Below, in pieces: positions 42,396-50,199 of a stretch of 64,000 bases of DNA; position 1 is the stretch's first letter; every line of letters begins with the position of its first letter. The notes below the pieces were generated by a model, which was not told the origin of the DNA, ran no database searches, and was given only the letters and a program-made list of their open reading frames with translations. The stretch is from JBDFMH01 sp047238125 (lineage in GTDB: Bacteria > Pseudomonadota > Alphaproteobacteria > Sphingomonadales > Sphingomonadaceae), in contig NZ_JBDFMH010000001.1 in assembly GCF_047238125.1 (NCBI RefSeq), positions 248,001 to 312,000 on the forward strand, in the 5' to 3' direction. A program made the position numbers and the translations under genes.

Positions 42396-43847
42396 TCAGC
42401 GGAACGGCGGTTCGTTGAACGCCCGCAGCTTGCGGCTGTGGAGCGATCGGCCGGTGGCGCGCAGCTCGTCGATTGCGGCGATGCCGATCCGCAGATGCTC
42501 GTTGATCGCACGCTCGTAGAAGCGATTGGCCTGGCCGGGCAGCTTGATCTCGCCATGGATCGGCTTGTCCGACACGCACAACAGCGTGCCATATGGCACG
42601 CGGAAGCGATAACCCTGCGCCGCCAATGTCGCCGATTCCATGTCGATCGCGACCGCGCGGCTCTGGTTGAAGCGCAGCGCGGAGCGCGTGTAGCGCAGCT
42701 CCCAGTTGCGATCGTCGGTGGTGACGACGGTGCCGGTGCGCAGCCGCGCCTTCAGCAGATCGCCGCTCTCGCCCGATACGATCTCCGCCGCCCGGCTCAA
42801 TGCCACCTGGACTTCTGCGATCGCCGGGATCGGGATTTCGGGCGGCAGCACATCGTCCAGCACATGATCGTCACGCAGATAGGCGTGGGCCAAAACATAA
42901 TCGCCGATCCGCTGGCTGGGGCGCAGTCCGCCGCAATGGCCGATCATCAACCAGGCTTCCGGCCGCATCACGGCCAGATGATCGGTGATCGTCTTGGCGT
43001 TCGAAGGGCCGACGCCGATGTTGACCAGCGTGATGCCCGATCGGTCCGGCCCGACCAGATGGTAGGCCGGCATCTGATGCTTCTTCCAGGCCGAATCGCT
43101 GATCGCCCCGGCCGGATCGGGATGTTCGGGGCCGATCTCCAGTCCGCCCGAACAGCTCAGCAGTCGATAGGGCCCGTCGGCAGAAATCATGCTGGTCGCC
43201 CACTGCACGAATTCGTCGACATAACGGTTGTAGTTGGTGAACAGGATATAGTTCTGGACGTGCGCCGGCGGCGTGCCGGTGTAGTGCCGCAGCCGGGCGA
43301 GGCTGAAGTCGACGCGCTGCGCATCGAACAGCGCCAGCGGGCGGGCCGAATCGGGTACCGCAGGCGTCCAGAAACCGTCCGCCACCTCGTCGCCGATATG
43401 GACCAGTTCGTTGGCCGGGAAGATCCGCGCAAGCTCCACCGCGGCCGCCCCGGTCAGATCGATGTCGTGTCCGGCGTCGAGCACATAGGGGTAGGGGATC
43501 TCCTGCCGACCACGGCCGATCTCCACCGTCGCGCCATAATCGCTGACCAGCAGGTCCAGCTGTTCTGCCAGATAGTCGCGGAACAGCGCGGGCTGGGTGA
43601 CGCTGATGGCATAGTCGCCCGCCGCGGTCAGCCGGCCATAGGCGCGCGCAGGATGTTCGCGCGGCAGCGAGCCGTCATAATGCAGCCGGATCTCGGGATA
43701 AGCGAAGGCGCCCGCCGCCCGCGCGGCGTCGTCCGGGCGCTCCCCGGTTTCGATGTAGAGCGCGAGCGCACGGCGCAGCGCCGCGACCGAGGCGCGGTAC
43801 AGCCGGTCGAGTTCGTCGACGGTAGCGAAGCTTTGTTCGGAGGCCAT
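42396..43847 (-). CDS. amn: AMP nucleosidase
   Basis: Hydrolyses AMP to adenine and ribose 5-phosphate, balancing the adenylate pool. 483 residues from ATG 43847 (MASEQSFATVDELD), close to the 484 of E. coli Amn. It has an N-terminal regulatory domain and a C-terminal nucleoside-phosphorylase-like domain (GITLVNIGVGPSNAKT, MIGHCGGLRPSQRIGDYVLAHAYLRDD, VAIDMESATLAAQG with the catalytic acidic residue). An in-frame extension to 43901 lies upstream of the AAAGGGCC site and is unlikely. Confidence 0.94.
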   Translation of the reverse strand: MASEQSFATVDELDRLYRASVAALRRALALYIETGERPDDAARAAGAFAYPEIRLHYDGSLPREHPARAYGRLTAAGDYAISVTQPALFRDYLAEQLDLLVSDYGATVEIGRGRQEIPYPYVLDAGHDIDLTGAAAVELARIFPANELVHIGDEVADGFWTPAVPDSARPLALFDAQRVDFSLARLRHYTGTPPAHVQNYILFTNYNRYVDEFVQWATSMISADGPYRLLSCSGGLEIGPEHPDPAGAISDSAWKKHQMPAYHLVGPDRSGITLVNIGVGPSNAKTITDHLAVMRPEAWLMIGHCGGLRPSQRIGDYVLAHAYLRDDHVLDDVLPPEIPIPAIAEVQVALSRAAEIVSGESGDLLKARLRTGTVVTTDDRNWELRYTRSALRFNQSRAVAIDMESATLAAQGYRFRVPYGTLLCVSDKPIHGEIKLPGQANRFYERAINEHLRIGIAAIDELRATGRSLHSRKLRAFNEPPFR

Positions 43848-43907
43848 CGGGCCCTTTCTTGCAAACAGGTGGTGCGGCCACCGATCGATCGGCGGCCGCA
43901 AGGCGGA

Positions 43908-44387
43908 TCAGAGCTGCTCGAGCAGATACTCGGCGGAACTCACCTTGAACTCGCCGGGCGCTTCGACGTGCAGCTGCTCGATCGTGCCGTCGTTCACGAT
44001 CATCGCGAACCGCTGCCCGCGCAGGCCCAGGCCGAATGCGGATCCGTCCATCGTCAGGTCAAGCGCCTTGGCGAACTCGCCATTGCCGTCCGCCAGCATA
44101 GTGATGCCGTCCGCGCCGGCGGACTTGCCCCAGGCGCCCATCACGAACGCATCGTTGACCGCGGTCGCAGCGACCTCGTCGATGCCCTTGGCCTTCAGCG
44201 CATCCAGCTTGTCGACGAAACCCGGCAGGTGGCGTGCGGAACAGGTGGGCGTGAACGCGCCCGGCACCGAGAACAGGGCGATGCGCTTGCCGGCGAAATA
44301 GTCGCGTGCGGAAACCTTCTCGGGGCCGTCCGCCGTCGCCTTGGTCAGCGCAACATCCGGAATGGTGTCACCGATCTTGATCGCCAT
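43908..44387 (-). CDS. Peroxiredoxin (Prx5 / AhpE-like, redoxin family)
   Basis: Thiol peroxidase of 159 residues that reduces hydrogen peroxide and alkyl peroxides. The peroxidatic Cys is in PGAFTPTCSARHLPG, the hallmark of the Prx5 group, with the catalytic Arg near the end (GLRGQRFAMIVNDG). No resolving Cys is visible in the usual C-terminal place, so a glutathione- or glutaredoxin-linked one-Cys mechanism is likely. It is upstream of amn on the same strand with a 60-bp gap. Confidence 0.92.
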   Translation of the reverse strand: MAIKIGDTIPDVALTKATADGPEKVSARDYFAGKRIALFSVPGAFTPTCSARHLPGFVDKLDALKAKGIDEVAATAVNDAFVMGAWGKSAGADGITMLADGNGEFAKALDLTMDGSAFGLGLRGQRFAMIVNDGTIEQLHVEAPGEFKVSSAEYLLEQL

Positions 44388-44478
44388 GGCTCAGTCTCCT
44401 TCAGGGTCGTTCGTCGAGCGACTAGCCGATGGGGATGACAAAGGGAAACGGGCTTGGGGCGAAGCGCGCGCAGGCGCG

Positions 44479-44507
44479 TTGGAGGGGGATGCCGCACAGC
44501 CTATAGG
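44479..44507 (+). promoter_or_regulatory. yqgE promoter, predicted leaderless start
   Basis: TTGGAG (44479-44484), 17 bases, TATAGG (44502-44507), then 7 bases to the ATG at 44515. No ribosome-binding site fits between. Confidence 0.5.
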
Positions 44508-44514
44508 TTGTTGA

Positions 44515-45075
44515 ATGACCGAGCCGATCTTCCTCAGTGGCCAGTTCCTGCTTGCGATGCCGGGCATCGGCGATCCGCGGTTCGAGCGCGCGGTGATCGC
44601 GATGTGCGCGCATGACGAGAATGGCGCGCTGGGAATCGGGGTCGGCCGGGTCGCGCAAGGGCTGCGGCTGCATGCGCTGCTCGATCAGCTGTCGATCGAC
44701 CGGGGGGTCGCTCCCGACGTGTCGGTCCATGTCGGCGGCCCGGTGGAGCCGCAGCGCGGCTTCGTGATCCACGGCCTGGATTGGGGCGGGCAGGATACGC
44801 TGCAGGTCGGCGATCGCTGGGGGCTGACCGGCACGCTCGATGTGCTGCGCGCGATCGCCGAGGGGCGGGGGCCGGCGCGCTACGTGATCGCGCTGGGCTA
44901 TGCCGGCTGGGGCGAAGGCCAGCTGGATGAGGAGATGACGCGCCACGGCTGGTTCGCGACCCCCGCCGATACCGCCCTGTTGTTCAAGACGGAAGCGCCG
45001 CAACGCTGGGATGCTGCCTTCGCGAGTGCCGGTGTCGATTCGCGGCTGCTGGCAACGGGCGCGGGACGCGCCTGA
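44515..45075 (+). CDS. YqgE/AlgH family protein (DUF179)
   Basis: A 186-residue soluble protein of the UPF0301/AlgH family. It opens with the hallmark LSGQFLLAMPGIGDPRFERAV and has HVGGPVEPQRGFVIH and ALGYAGWGEGQLDEEM. The family is widespread and loosely linked to alginate regulation in Pseudomonas, but its biochemical role is not established. It is convergent with the coiled-coil gene at 45085 and has a predicted leaderless promoter. Confidence 0.92.
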   Translation: MTEPIFLSGQFLLAMPGIGDPRFERAVIAMCAHDENGALGIGVGRVAQGLRLHALLDQLSIDRGVAPDVSVHVGGPVEPQRGFVIHGLDWGGQDTLQVGDRWGLTGTLDVLRAIAEGRGPARYVIALGYAGWGEGQLDEEMTRHGWFATPADTALLFKTEAPQRWDAAFASAGVDSRLLATGAGRA

Positions 45076-45084
45076 CGTCGCCGA

Positions 45085-47376
45085 TCAGGCGCGCAGCCGC
45101 TCGATCGCCTGCGCCAGCGCCACATACAGCTTGCCCATGTCGGACGACAGCAATGTCACGCCCAGCGCATGGCCATCGCGGCTGGCCAGGATCCGGCGCA
45201 GCATCAGCTCGAAATCATGGATGTAGCGGTTCACCTGATCGCGGAACTCGGGCTCGTCCTCGTAGTGGCGCACAATCTCACGCACCTCGGCGGTGTCGAG
45301 CAGCCGCACCGCACGCCGCGTGAAGACGCCGCGGTCGCCCTTCAGATAGGCGGACCAGGCGGTGTCGGTGACATCGTTCGACAGCAACTTCGTCACGTCG
45401 ATCGCAGTCGAATTGAGCGATTCGATCAGCAAAGCCACGCGCCGCGCCAGATTGTCCTCGTCATGCTCGGCGGCTTCGGCGCGCGCCTCGGCGATCCGGT
45501 CCTCGACCTGCGCAGTGGTGTCGGCGATCGTCAGCATCTGGCGCATCAACCGATCGGATGCCGCCTGCGCGGCGGATACCGCGCGCTCGGCCGCTTCGCC
45601 GATCTCGCGCATCTGGCCTTCGACGCGGTCACCCATCGCCGCGCGCATCGCATCGCTGGTGGCGGCGCCCAGCGCCTCGGCCGCCTCGGGGATCACACCA
45701 GCCAGCGCCTCGCGCGCCCGCTCGGATGCCTGGGTCGCGGTTTCGCGAACCCGCAGCAGTGCTTCGACCAGCTGTCCGCCGGCCGCCTCGGCCGCGATCC
45801 GCGCGGCTTCGCCAGTCTCATCGTTCAGCTGCTTCAGCGCCTGGGTGCGCGTCTCGACCGTGGAAAGGTGCCCCGCCAGCATGTCGGACAAGCCGGCCAG
45901 CGTGTCGTGCTGCGCCGCCAGCGCACCCCGCGATTCGTCGAACCGCGCGGCGATCGCGTGGGCCGATAGAGCCAGCTTCGCGGCATCGGTGGTCGCGCTC
46001 GAAACATGCTGCGCGCCGCGCGCCGCCTGGTTCTCGATATCCAGCAAAAGCGGGGGCAGATCCTCGACCAGCGTGCGCGCGCTGGCATCGATGCGGTCGC
46101 GCAGCGCCTCCGCCCGCGCGATCAGCGTGTCGGCCGATCCGGTGCCGTCCTCGATCGCGAGCCTGGCCCGTTCGGCCTGGCCACGTAGCGCGCCGACTGC
46201 GTCCGAAAGCATGTTGGTGCGCTGGATGCCGGCCGACTCCATCGTCGCCAGCAGCTGCTCGATCTCGACCAGCCCGCGCCCGAGCCGTGACAGCAGCGCA
46301 TGGCTGGCCGCATCCTGCGCAGCCAACTGCGCCGACAGATGATCGACCTGCTGGCCTGCCTCGGCAAGCCGGCGGCCCAGCGACCGCGCCGCTTCCGATC
46401 CCGCGCTCTCGAACCCGGATTGGGCCTGATCGATCATCGCCATCAGCGCTGCGGCCTGGGCGTCGATGCCGGTGCGCACGCCATCGATCGCCCGGCCGGC
46501 CGCATCCAGCGCGGCATCCGCGCTCTCGGACAGGCGGGCGCCTGCTTCCTCGATCCGCCGGCCTGCCGATTCGCCCGCGCCTTCCAGCCGCGCGGCGTGC
46601 GCCGCCAGCCGCTGCGCCGCGCCGCCCGCGGCATCCTCCGCCTCGCGGCCGCGTGCGACGAGCGCGATCAGCTGCGCATCCAGCGCCGCCGCCTGCTCGT
46701 GCGCGCCGAGCCCGGCCTCGCGCAGCTGCCCGGTCATCGTGCGGAGCTGTTCCTCGGCGCGTGGCAGATCGGTCATCAGCACGCCCATGTCGGCGCGCGC
46801 GGCGGATGCGGCGCGGGCCAGGCTGTCCGAATGACGCGCGAGAATCGCTCCCTCCTGCGCGAACCCGGCGCTGACCGCAGCCAGCCGTCCGCCCGCTTCC
46901 TCACCGAGCGCCAACAGCCGATCGCCATGGTCGCCCAGCGATTCGCGCTCGGCGGCCAACCGGTCCGACAGGCTGGCGACGACCGCTTCGAGCCGCATCG
47001 ATTCGGCGCGCATCGCTTCGGCCGTGGCGGCGAAGCGCAGCGATTCGCGGCGGCTGGTGCGCGCGATCAGCAGATAGGCGATGCCGATCACTGCGATCGG
47101 TGCGGCGATCACCGGCATCAGCGAGAACAGGTCCAGCAGCGGATCGGTGCCGCCCGGTAGCCGCGTCACCGCGACATAGGTGGCGAACAGCACCCAGCCG
47201 ATCGCCACCACGCCCAGTAACACGGCCAGCGCCAGCATGCCGCGCCGGCGGGGTGGCAGCTCCTCCTCGAACAATTGGCTGTCCACCATCGGCGGGCCTT
47301 CCGGCTCCGCCTGCTCGCTCCTGCCCGCGGCGATCAGATCGCCCAGGCTCTGCGCCCCTTTTGCCCCTGGTCCCAT
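45085..47376 (-). CDS. Membrane-anchored large coiled-coil protein (TipN-like architecture)
   Basis: A 763-residue protein. A short cytoplasmic N-terminus rich in Glu and Arg is followed by two membrane helices (about 47-70, GMLALAVLLGVVAIGWVLF, and about 83-105) and ~550 residues of Ala-rich heptad coiled coil. A compact C-terminal domain of ~110 residues follows, with LLIESLNSTAIDVTKLL, FTRRAVRLLDTAEV and LLSSDMGKLYVALAQAIERL. This resembles Caulobacter TipN, a pole-marking protein with two helices and a long coiled coil; homology is not tested. It is divergent from the Hpt-like gene across 81 bp. An alternative start is Met30 (47289). Confidence 0.8.
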   Translation of the reverse strand: MGPGAKGAQSLGDLIAAGRSEQAEPEGPPMVDSQLFEEELPPRRRGMLALAVLLGVVAIGWVLFATYVAVTRLPGGTDPLLDLFSLMPVIAAPIAVIGIAYLLIARTSRRESLRFAATAEAMRAESMRLEAVVASLSDRLAAERESLGDHGDRLLALGEEAGGRLAAVSAGFAQEGAILARHSDSLARAASAARADMGVLMTDLPRAEEQLRTMTGQLREAGLGAHEQAAALDAQLIALVARGREAEDAAGGAAQRLAAHAARLEGAGESAGRRIEEAGARLSESADAALDAAGRAIDGVRTGIDAQAAALMAMIDQAQSGFESAGSEAARSLGRRLAEAGQQVDHLSAQLAAQDAASHALLSRLGRGLVEIEQLLATMESAGIQRTNMLSDAVGALRGQAERARLAIEDGTGSADTLIARAEALRDRIDASARTLVEDLPPLLLDIENQAARGAQHVSSATTDAAKLALSAHAIAARFDESRGALAAQHDTLAGLSDMLAGHLSTVETRTQALKQLNDETGEAARIAAEAAGGQLVEALLRVRETATQASERAREALAGVIPEAAEALGAATSDAMRAAMGDRVEGQMREIGEAAERAVSAAQAASDRLMRQMLTIADTTAQVEDRIAEARAEAAEHDEDNLARRVALLIESLNSTAIDVTKLLSNDVTDTAWSAYLKGDRGVFTRRAVRLLDTAEVREIVRHYEDEPEFRDQVNRYIHDFELMLRRILASRDGHALGVTLLSSDMGKLYVALAQAIERLRA

Positions 47377-47457
47377 GCCCGATGTTTACCATTTTTGGAC
47401 GCAGGCGGAAGGGTGGCCGGCAACGCTTGGTTAAGCTCGTCGCACTATCACACCATC

Positions 47458-47763
47458 ATGGCCTACGAACCCCAGGGACTTGATGCGATGCTCGCGGCAG
47501 CGGTGGGAGACGATCCCGCGCTGGTGAACGAGCTGCGAACCGCCTTTGCCGAGAGCGCCCGCGCGCTTGCCGGCGAATTGCGCTCGGCGCCCGGCGATGC
47601 CGAATGGCGTGCCGCGGCGCTGCGCCTGCAGGGGCTTGCCGCCAGCTTCGGCGCGCTCGGGCTCATGGCACTGGCCGAGACCGCGCTGGCAGGGAGCGCC
47701 GCCGATCGCGCAACGCTGCGCCGGATCGATGCCTTCGTCGACGGAATCCTGCTGCCGCACTGA
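47458..47763 (+). CDS. Hpt-like domain protein lacking the phospho-histidine
   Basis: A 101-residue all-helical protein whose pattern LRLQGLAASFGALGLMALAE lines up with the Hpt signature HxLKGxAxxxGAxxL. At the position of the phosphorylated His it has Leu55, and the following conserved Lys is Gln58. It therefore cannot relay phosphate in the usual way and may act as a binding module. ATG 47458 is chosen for the best fit to the domain; an upstream frame runs back into the divergent gene. It is first of a four-gene plus-strand run. Confidence 0.65.
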   Translation: MAYEPQGLDAMLAAAVGDDPALVNELRTAFAESARALAGELRSAPGDAEWRAAALRLQGLAASFGALGLMALAETALAGSAADRATLRRIDAFVDGILLPH

Positions 47764-47829
47764 TCGCGGCGCTTTGCATCGCGCCTGAACTGTCGGTAAC
47801 TCGCGCTCTTTTCGGGCGAGGGGACGGGT

Positions 47830-49023
47830 GTGGCGCTGGCGGCGCTGATCATGGCCTATGATACGATCGACGGTGGCAGCGAAGCGTTGCGGGCGACGCT
47901 GCCGGTGGCCGGTCGCACGCTGGTCGAGCATCAGGCGCGGCAGGCGATCGCCGCCGGCGCGCGCCACGTGATCCTGCTGGTCGAGCGTATTCCGGCCGAA
48001 CTCGTCGCCGCCATCGACCGCCTGCGCCACGATGGCGTCCAGCTCGAAGTCGCGCGAACGATGGCCGATGCCGCGGACCGCGCCCATCCGGACGAGGGCC
48101 TGTTGCTGTTCGCCGATGGGTGCCTGGCCGATCAGCGGCTGGTCGAGCGCGTCGCATCGGCCGCTTCGCCGGCGGTGCTGGTGTTGGAGGACCGCGCCGG
48201 CCGCGATCGCCACGAGCGGATCGATGGCAGCCACCGTTGGGCAGGACTTGCCCGTCTCGACGGCGAATCGGTGCGGCGGACTGCTGCGATGCTGGGCGAT
48301 TGGGATGCGCAATCCACCCTGCTGCGGCGCGCGGTGCAGGCCGGCGCCGCCCGGATCCTGGCCGATCCCGAACCTACGCCGCTGCTCGCATCGTCCGCGC
48401 AGGCGGTAGATGGTTATGATCGTGCGCTGGTCACTGCGTCGCGGCGCGATGCCCCGGGCTGGCCATCCCATTATCTGTTCGCGCTGGGCGAGGGGCCGGC
48501 CGCGGCTGCGCTGGCGGCGCGCGCGGTCGATCCGGTGCTGGTCGCGGCAGGCGGCGCCGCGCTTGCGATCGCGGCACCGCTTGCCGGTCTGGCGGGTTGG
48601 GTCGGCAGCGGGCTCGCGCTGGCGCTGCTGTCCGGCCCGGTCGCGGGGATCGCGGCGCGGATCGGGCGGTTGCGGCTCTCCCCGGTACGCCATGCCCGGC
48701 TGATCGAACGCGTCCGGATCGCCGGGCTGGCGGCGGGCCCGCTGGCGCTGGCGCACTGGCTGGCGATCGACGGGCAATGGGGCTGGTGGGCGCTGGCCGC
48801 GCTGCTGCTGGGGGCGGGGGCGACGCTGTGGCAGGCCCGTCGGCTGCAGCGCAGCCTGCCGCGCTGGATCGCCGATCCCGATGCGTTGGCATGGTTGCTG
48901 GCGCCGTTCGCCGTCGCCGGCTTCTGGGGCGAGGGGATGGTGGCGATCACCGCCTATGCGGCGGTTTCCGCCGGTGATGCGCTGCGCCGGCTGGGCCGCG
49001 ATCGAGACTTGAACGCGGTTTAG
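47830..49023 (+). CDS. Degenerate nucleotidyltransferase domain fused to membrane helices
   Basis: A 397-residue protein. The first ~225 residues resemble a MobA/GlmU-type Rossmann domain (LPVAGRTLVEHQARQAIAAGA, GLLLFADGCLADQRLVE), but the glycine-rich nucleotide loop is replaced by IMAYDTIDGGSEALR and the metal-binding Asp pair is incomplete. From about residue 235 come five or six membrane helices (LVAAGGAALAIAAPLAGLAG, WGWWALAALLLGAGATLW). The overall plan recalls the fused inositol-phosphate cytidylyltransferase/phosphatidyltransferase, but the CDP-alcohol motif DGxxAR is not present. The start is GTG 47830; ATG 47851 is possible. Confidence 0.65.
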   Translation: MALAALIMAYDTIDGGSEALRATLPVAGRTLVEHQARQAIAAGARHVILLVERIPAELVAAIDRLRHDGVQLEVARTMADAADRAHPDEGLLLFADGCLADQRLVERVASAASPAVLVLEDRAGRDRHERIDGSHRWAGLARLDGESVRRTAAMLGDWDAQSTLLRRAVQAGAARILADPEPTPLLASSAQAVDGYDRALVTASRRDAPGWPSHYLFALGEGPAAAALAARAVDPVLVAAGGAALAIAAPLAGLAGWVGSGLALALLSGPVAGIAARIGRLRLSPVRHARLIERVRIAGLAAGPLALAHWLAIDGQWGWWALAALLLGAGATLWQARRLQRSLPRWIADPDALAWLLAPFAVAGFWGEGMVAITAYAAVSAGDALRRLGRDRDLNAV

Positions 49024-49056
49024 GCCGCCTTAATCACAAGCCGCTAAGCCCGCTCC

Positions 49057-50199
49057 ATGGGTGGCGTGAACGACGACCCTTGGATGGGCGCGCCTGCGGG
49101 CGCAAGCCGGCTGCTGGCGGATGCCGCACGCGCCGAGGCGCTGGCACGTGCGCGCGTGGCGGCGGCCGCGGGCGACATCGCCAACCGCTTCGATGCCCGT
49201 CCCACCGATTATCAACGCGCGACGATGGCTCGCCTGCTCGACATGATCGTCGGCGACATCGAAGCGGCGCTGCGTGCCCGCCTGCCGGCATTGCTGGCCG
49301 ATGTCGCCAGTCCCGAGGCGCTCGCCGCGATCGAAGTCGCGCGCGTGCCGCTGGCTCGGCCGTTGCTCGATCGGGCGCGGATGCTGGCCGATGCGGAGTT
49401 CGCCGCACTGCTGCTGTCGCGCGCCGACGAGCATGCCCGCGTGACCGCGCTGGCGCTGGCCCGTGCGGAAGCGAGCGCCGCCGATCCCCAGCTGTTCGCC
49501 ATGCCCCGCTTCGATGGCCTGCTGGCAAGCGCGGATACTGCGCTGGCGGCTGCGGCGCGCGCAGTGGCGGAGGGTGAGGCTCGGCGGCTGGACAGGTTCC
49601 AGGATGCCGCCGCCGGCCGCCTCGATCTGCCTGCCGAACTGCATCACCGCCTGTCGTGGCGGGTAGCGGCGGCGTTGCGCTACTATCTCGTCGGCGCGCA
49701 GGCGCTGCCGGCGGCTGCGGTCGATCGCGCGGTGTCTGCCGCAGCGGCATCGGCCATGGCGGATTATGACGAGGGTGAGACGCTCGAGGGGCGGGCGATG
49801 GCGCTCGTGATCGCGCTGCGCCTGCGTGGACTGCTCGACGACGACATGCTCGCGTCGCTGGCGCTGGAGGGGCATGTCGCGGTCACGATGGCCGCATTGT
49901 CGGCGCGCGCCGGGATCGCGATCGATCTGGTGCGCGAGATTGCCGGCGATGCCGATGGCGCCCGCCTGCTGTTGTTGCTCGCTGCTTCCGGCGTCTCGCG
50001 CGATGCCGCCGCTGCGTTGCTGCTGGCGCTGGAACCGGCCGACGGGATCGGCATGGCCGAGCGTCGCATGGCCGATTTCGACCGGACGACGCCCGAATTC
50101 GCTGCCGATGCGGTCGCCAACTGGCGGCTCGATCCCGAATATCGCCACGCGCTCGCCGATCTGGCGGCGGGGCTGGGCCAGGGGGATCGGATCGCATGA
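49057..50199 (+). CDS. DUF2336 domain protein
   Basis: A 380-residue, Ala-rich, all-helical protein. The DUF2336 region is recognised in the second half (DEGETLEGRAMALVIALRLRG, ALEGHVAVTMAALSARAGI). The N-terminal ~150 residues contain the ERADIANRF-like ARVAAAAGDIANRF and LARPLLDRARMLADAEF. Function unknown; many alphaproteobacteria carry it next to signalling genes. It overlaps the following kinase-like gene by four bases, suggesting the two products are made in step and may interact. Confidence 0.82.
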   Translation: MGGVNDDPWMGAPAGASRLLADAARAEALARARVAAAAGDIANRFDARPTDYQRATMARLLDMIVGDIEAALRARLPALLADVASPEALAAIEVARVPLARPLLDRARMLADAEFAALLLSRADEHARVTALALARAEASAADPQLFAMPRFDGLLASADTALAAAARAVAEGEARRLDRFQDAAAGRLDLPAELHHRLSWRVAAALRYYLVGAQALPAAAVDRAVSAAAASAMADYDEGETLEGRAMALVIALRLRGLLDDDMLASLALEGHVAVTMAALSARAGIAIDLVREIAGDADGARLLLLLAASGVSRDAAAALLLALEPADGIGMAERRMADFDRTTPEFAADAVANWRLDPEYRHALADLAAGLGQGDRIA

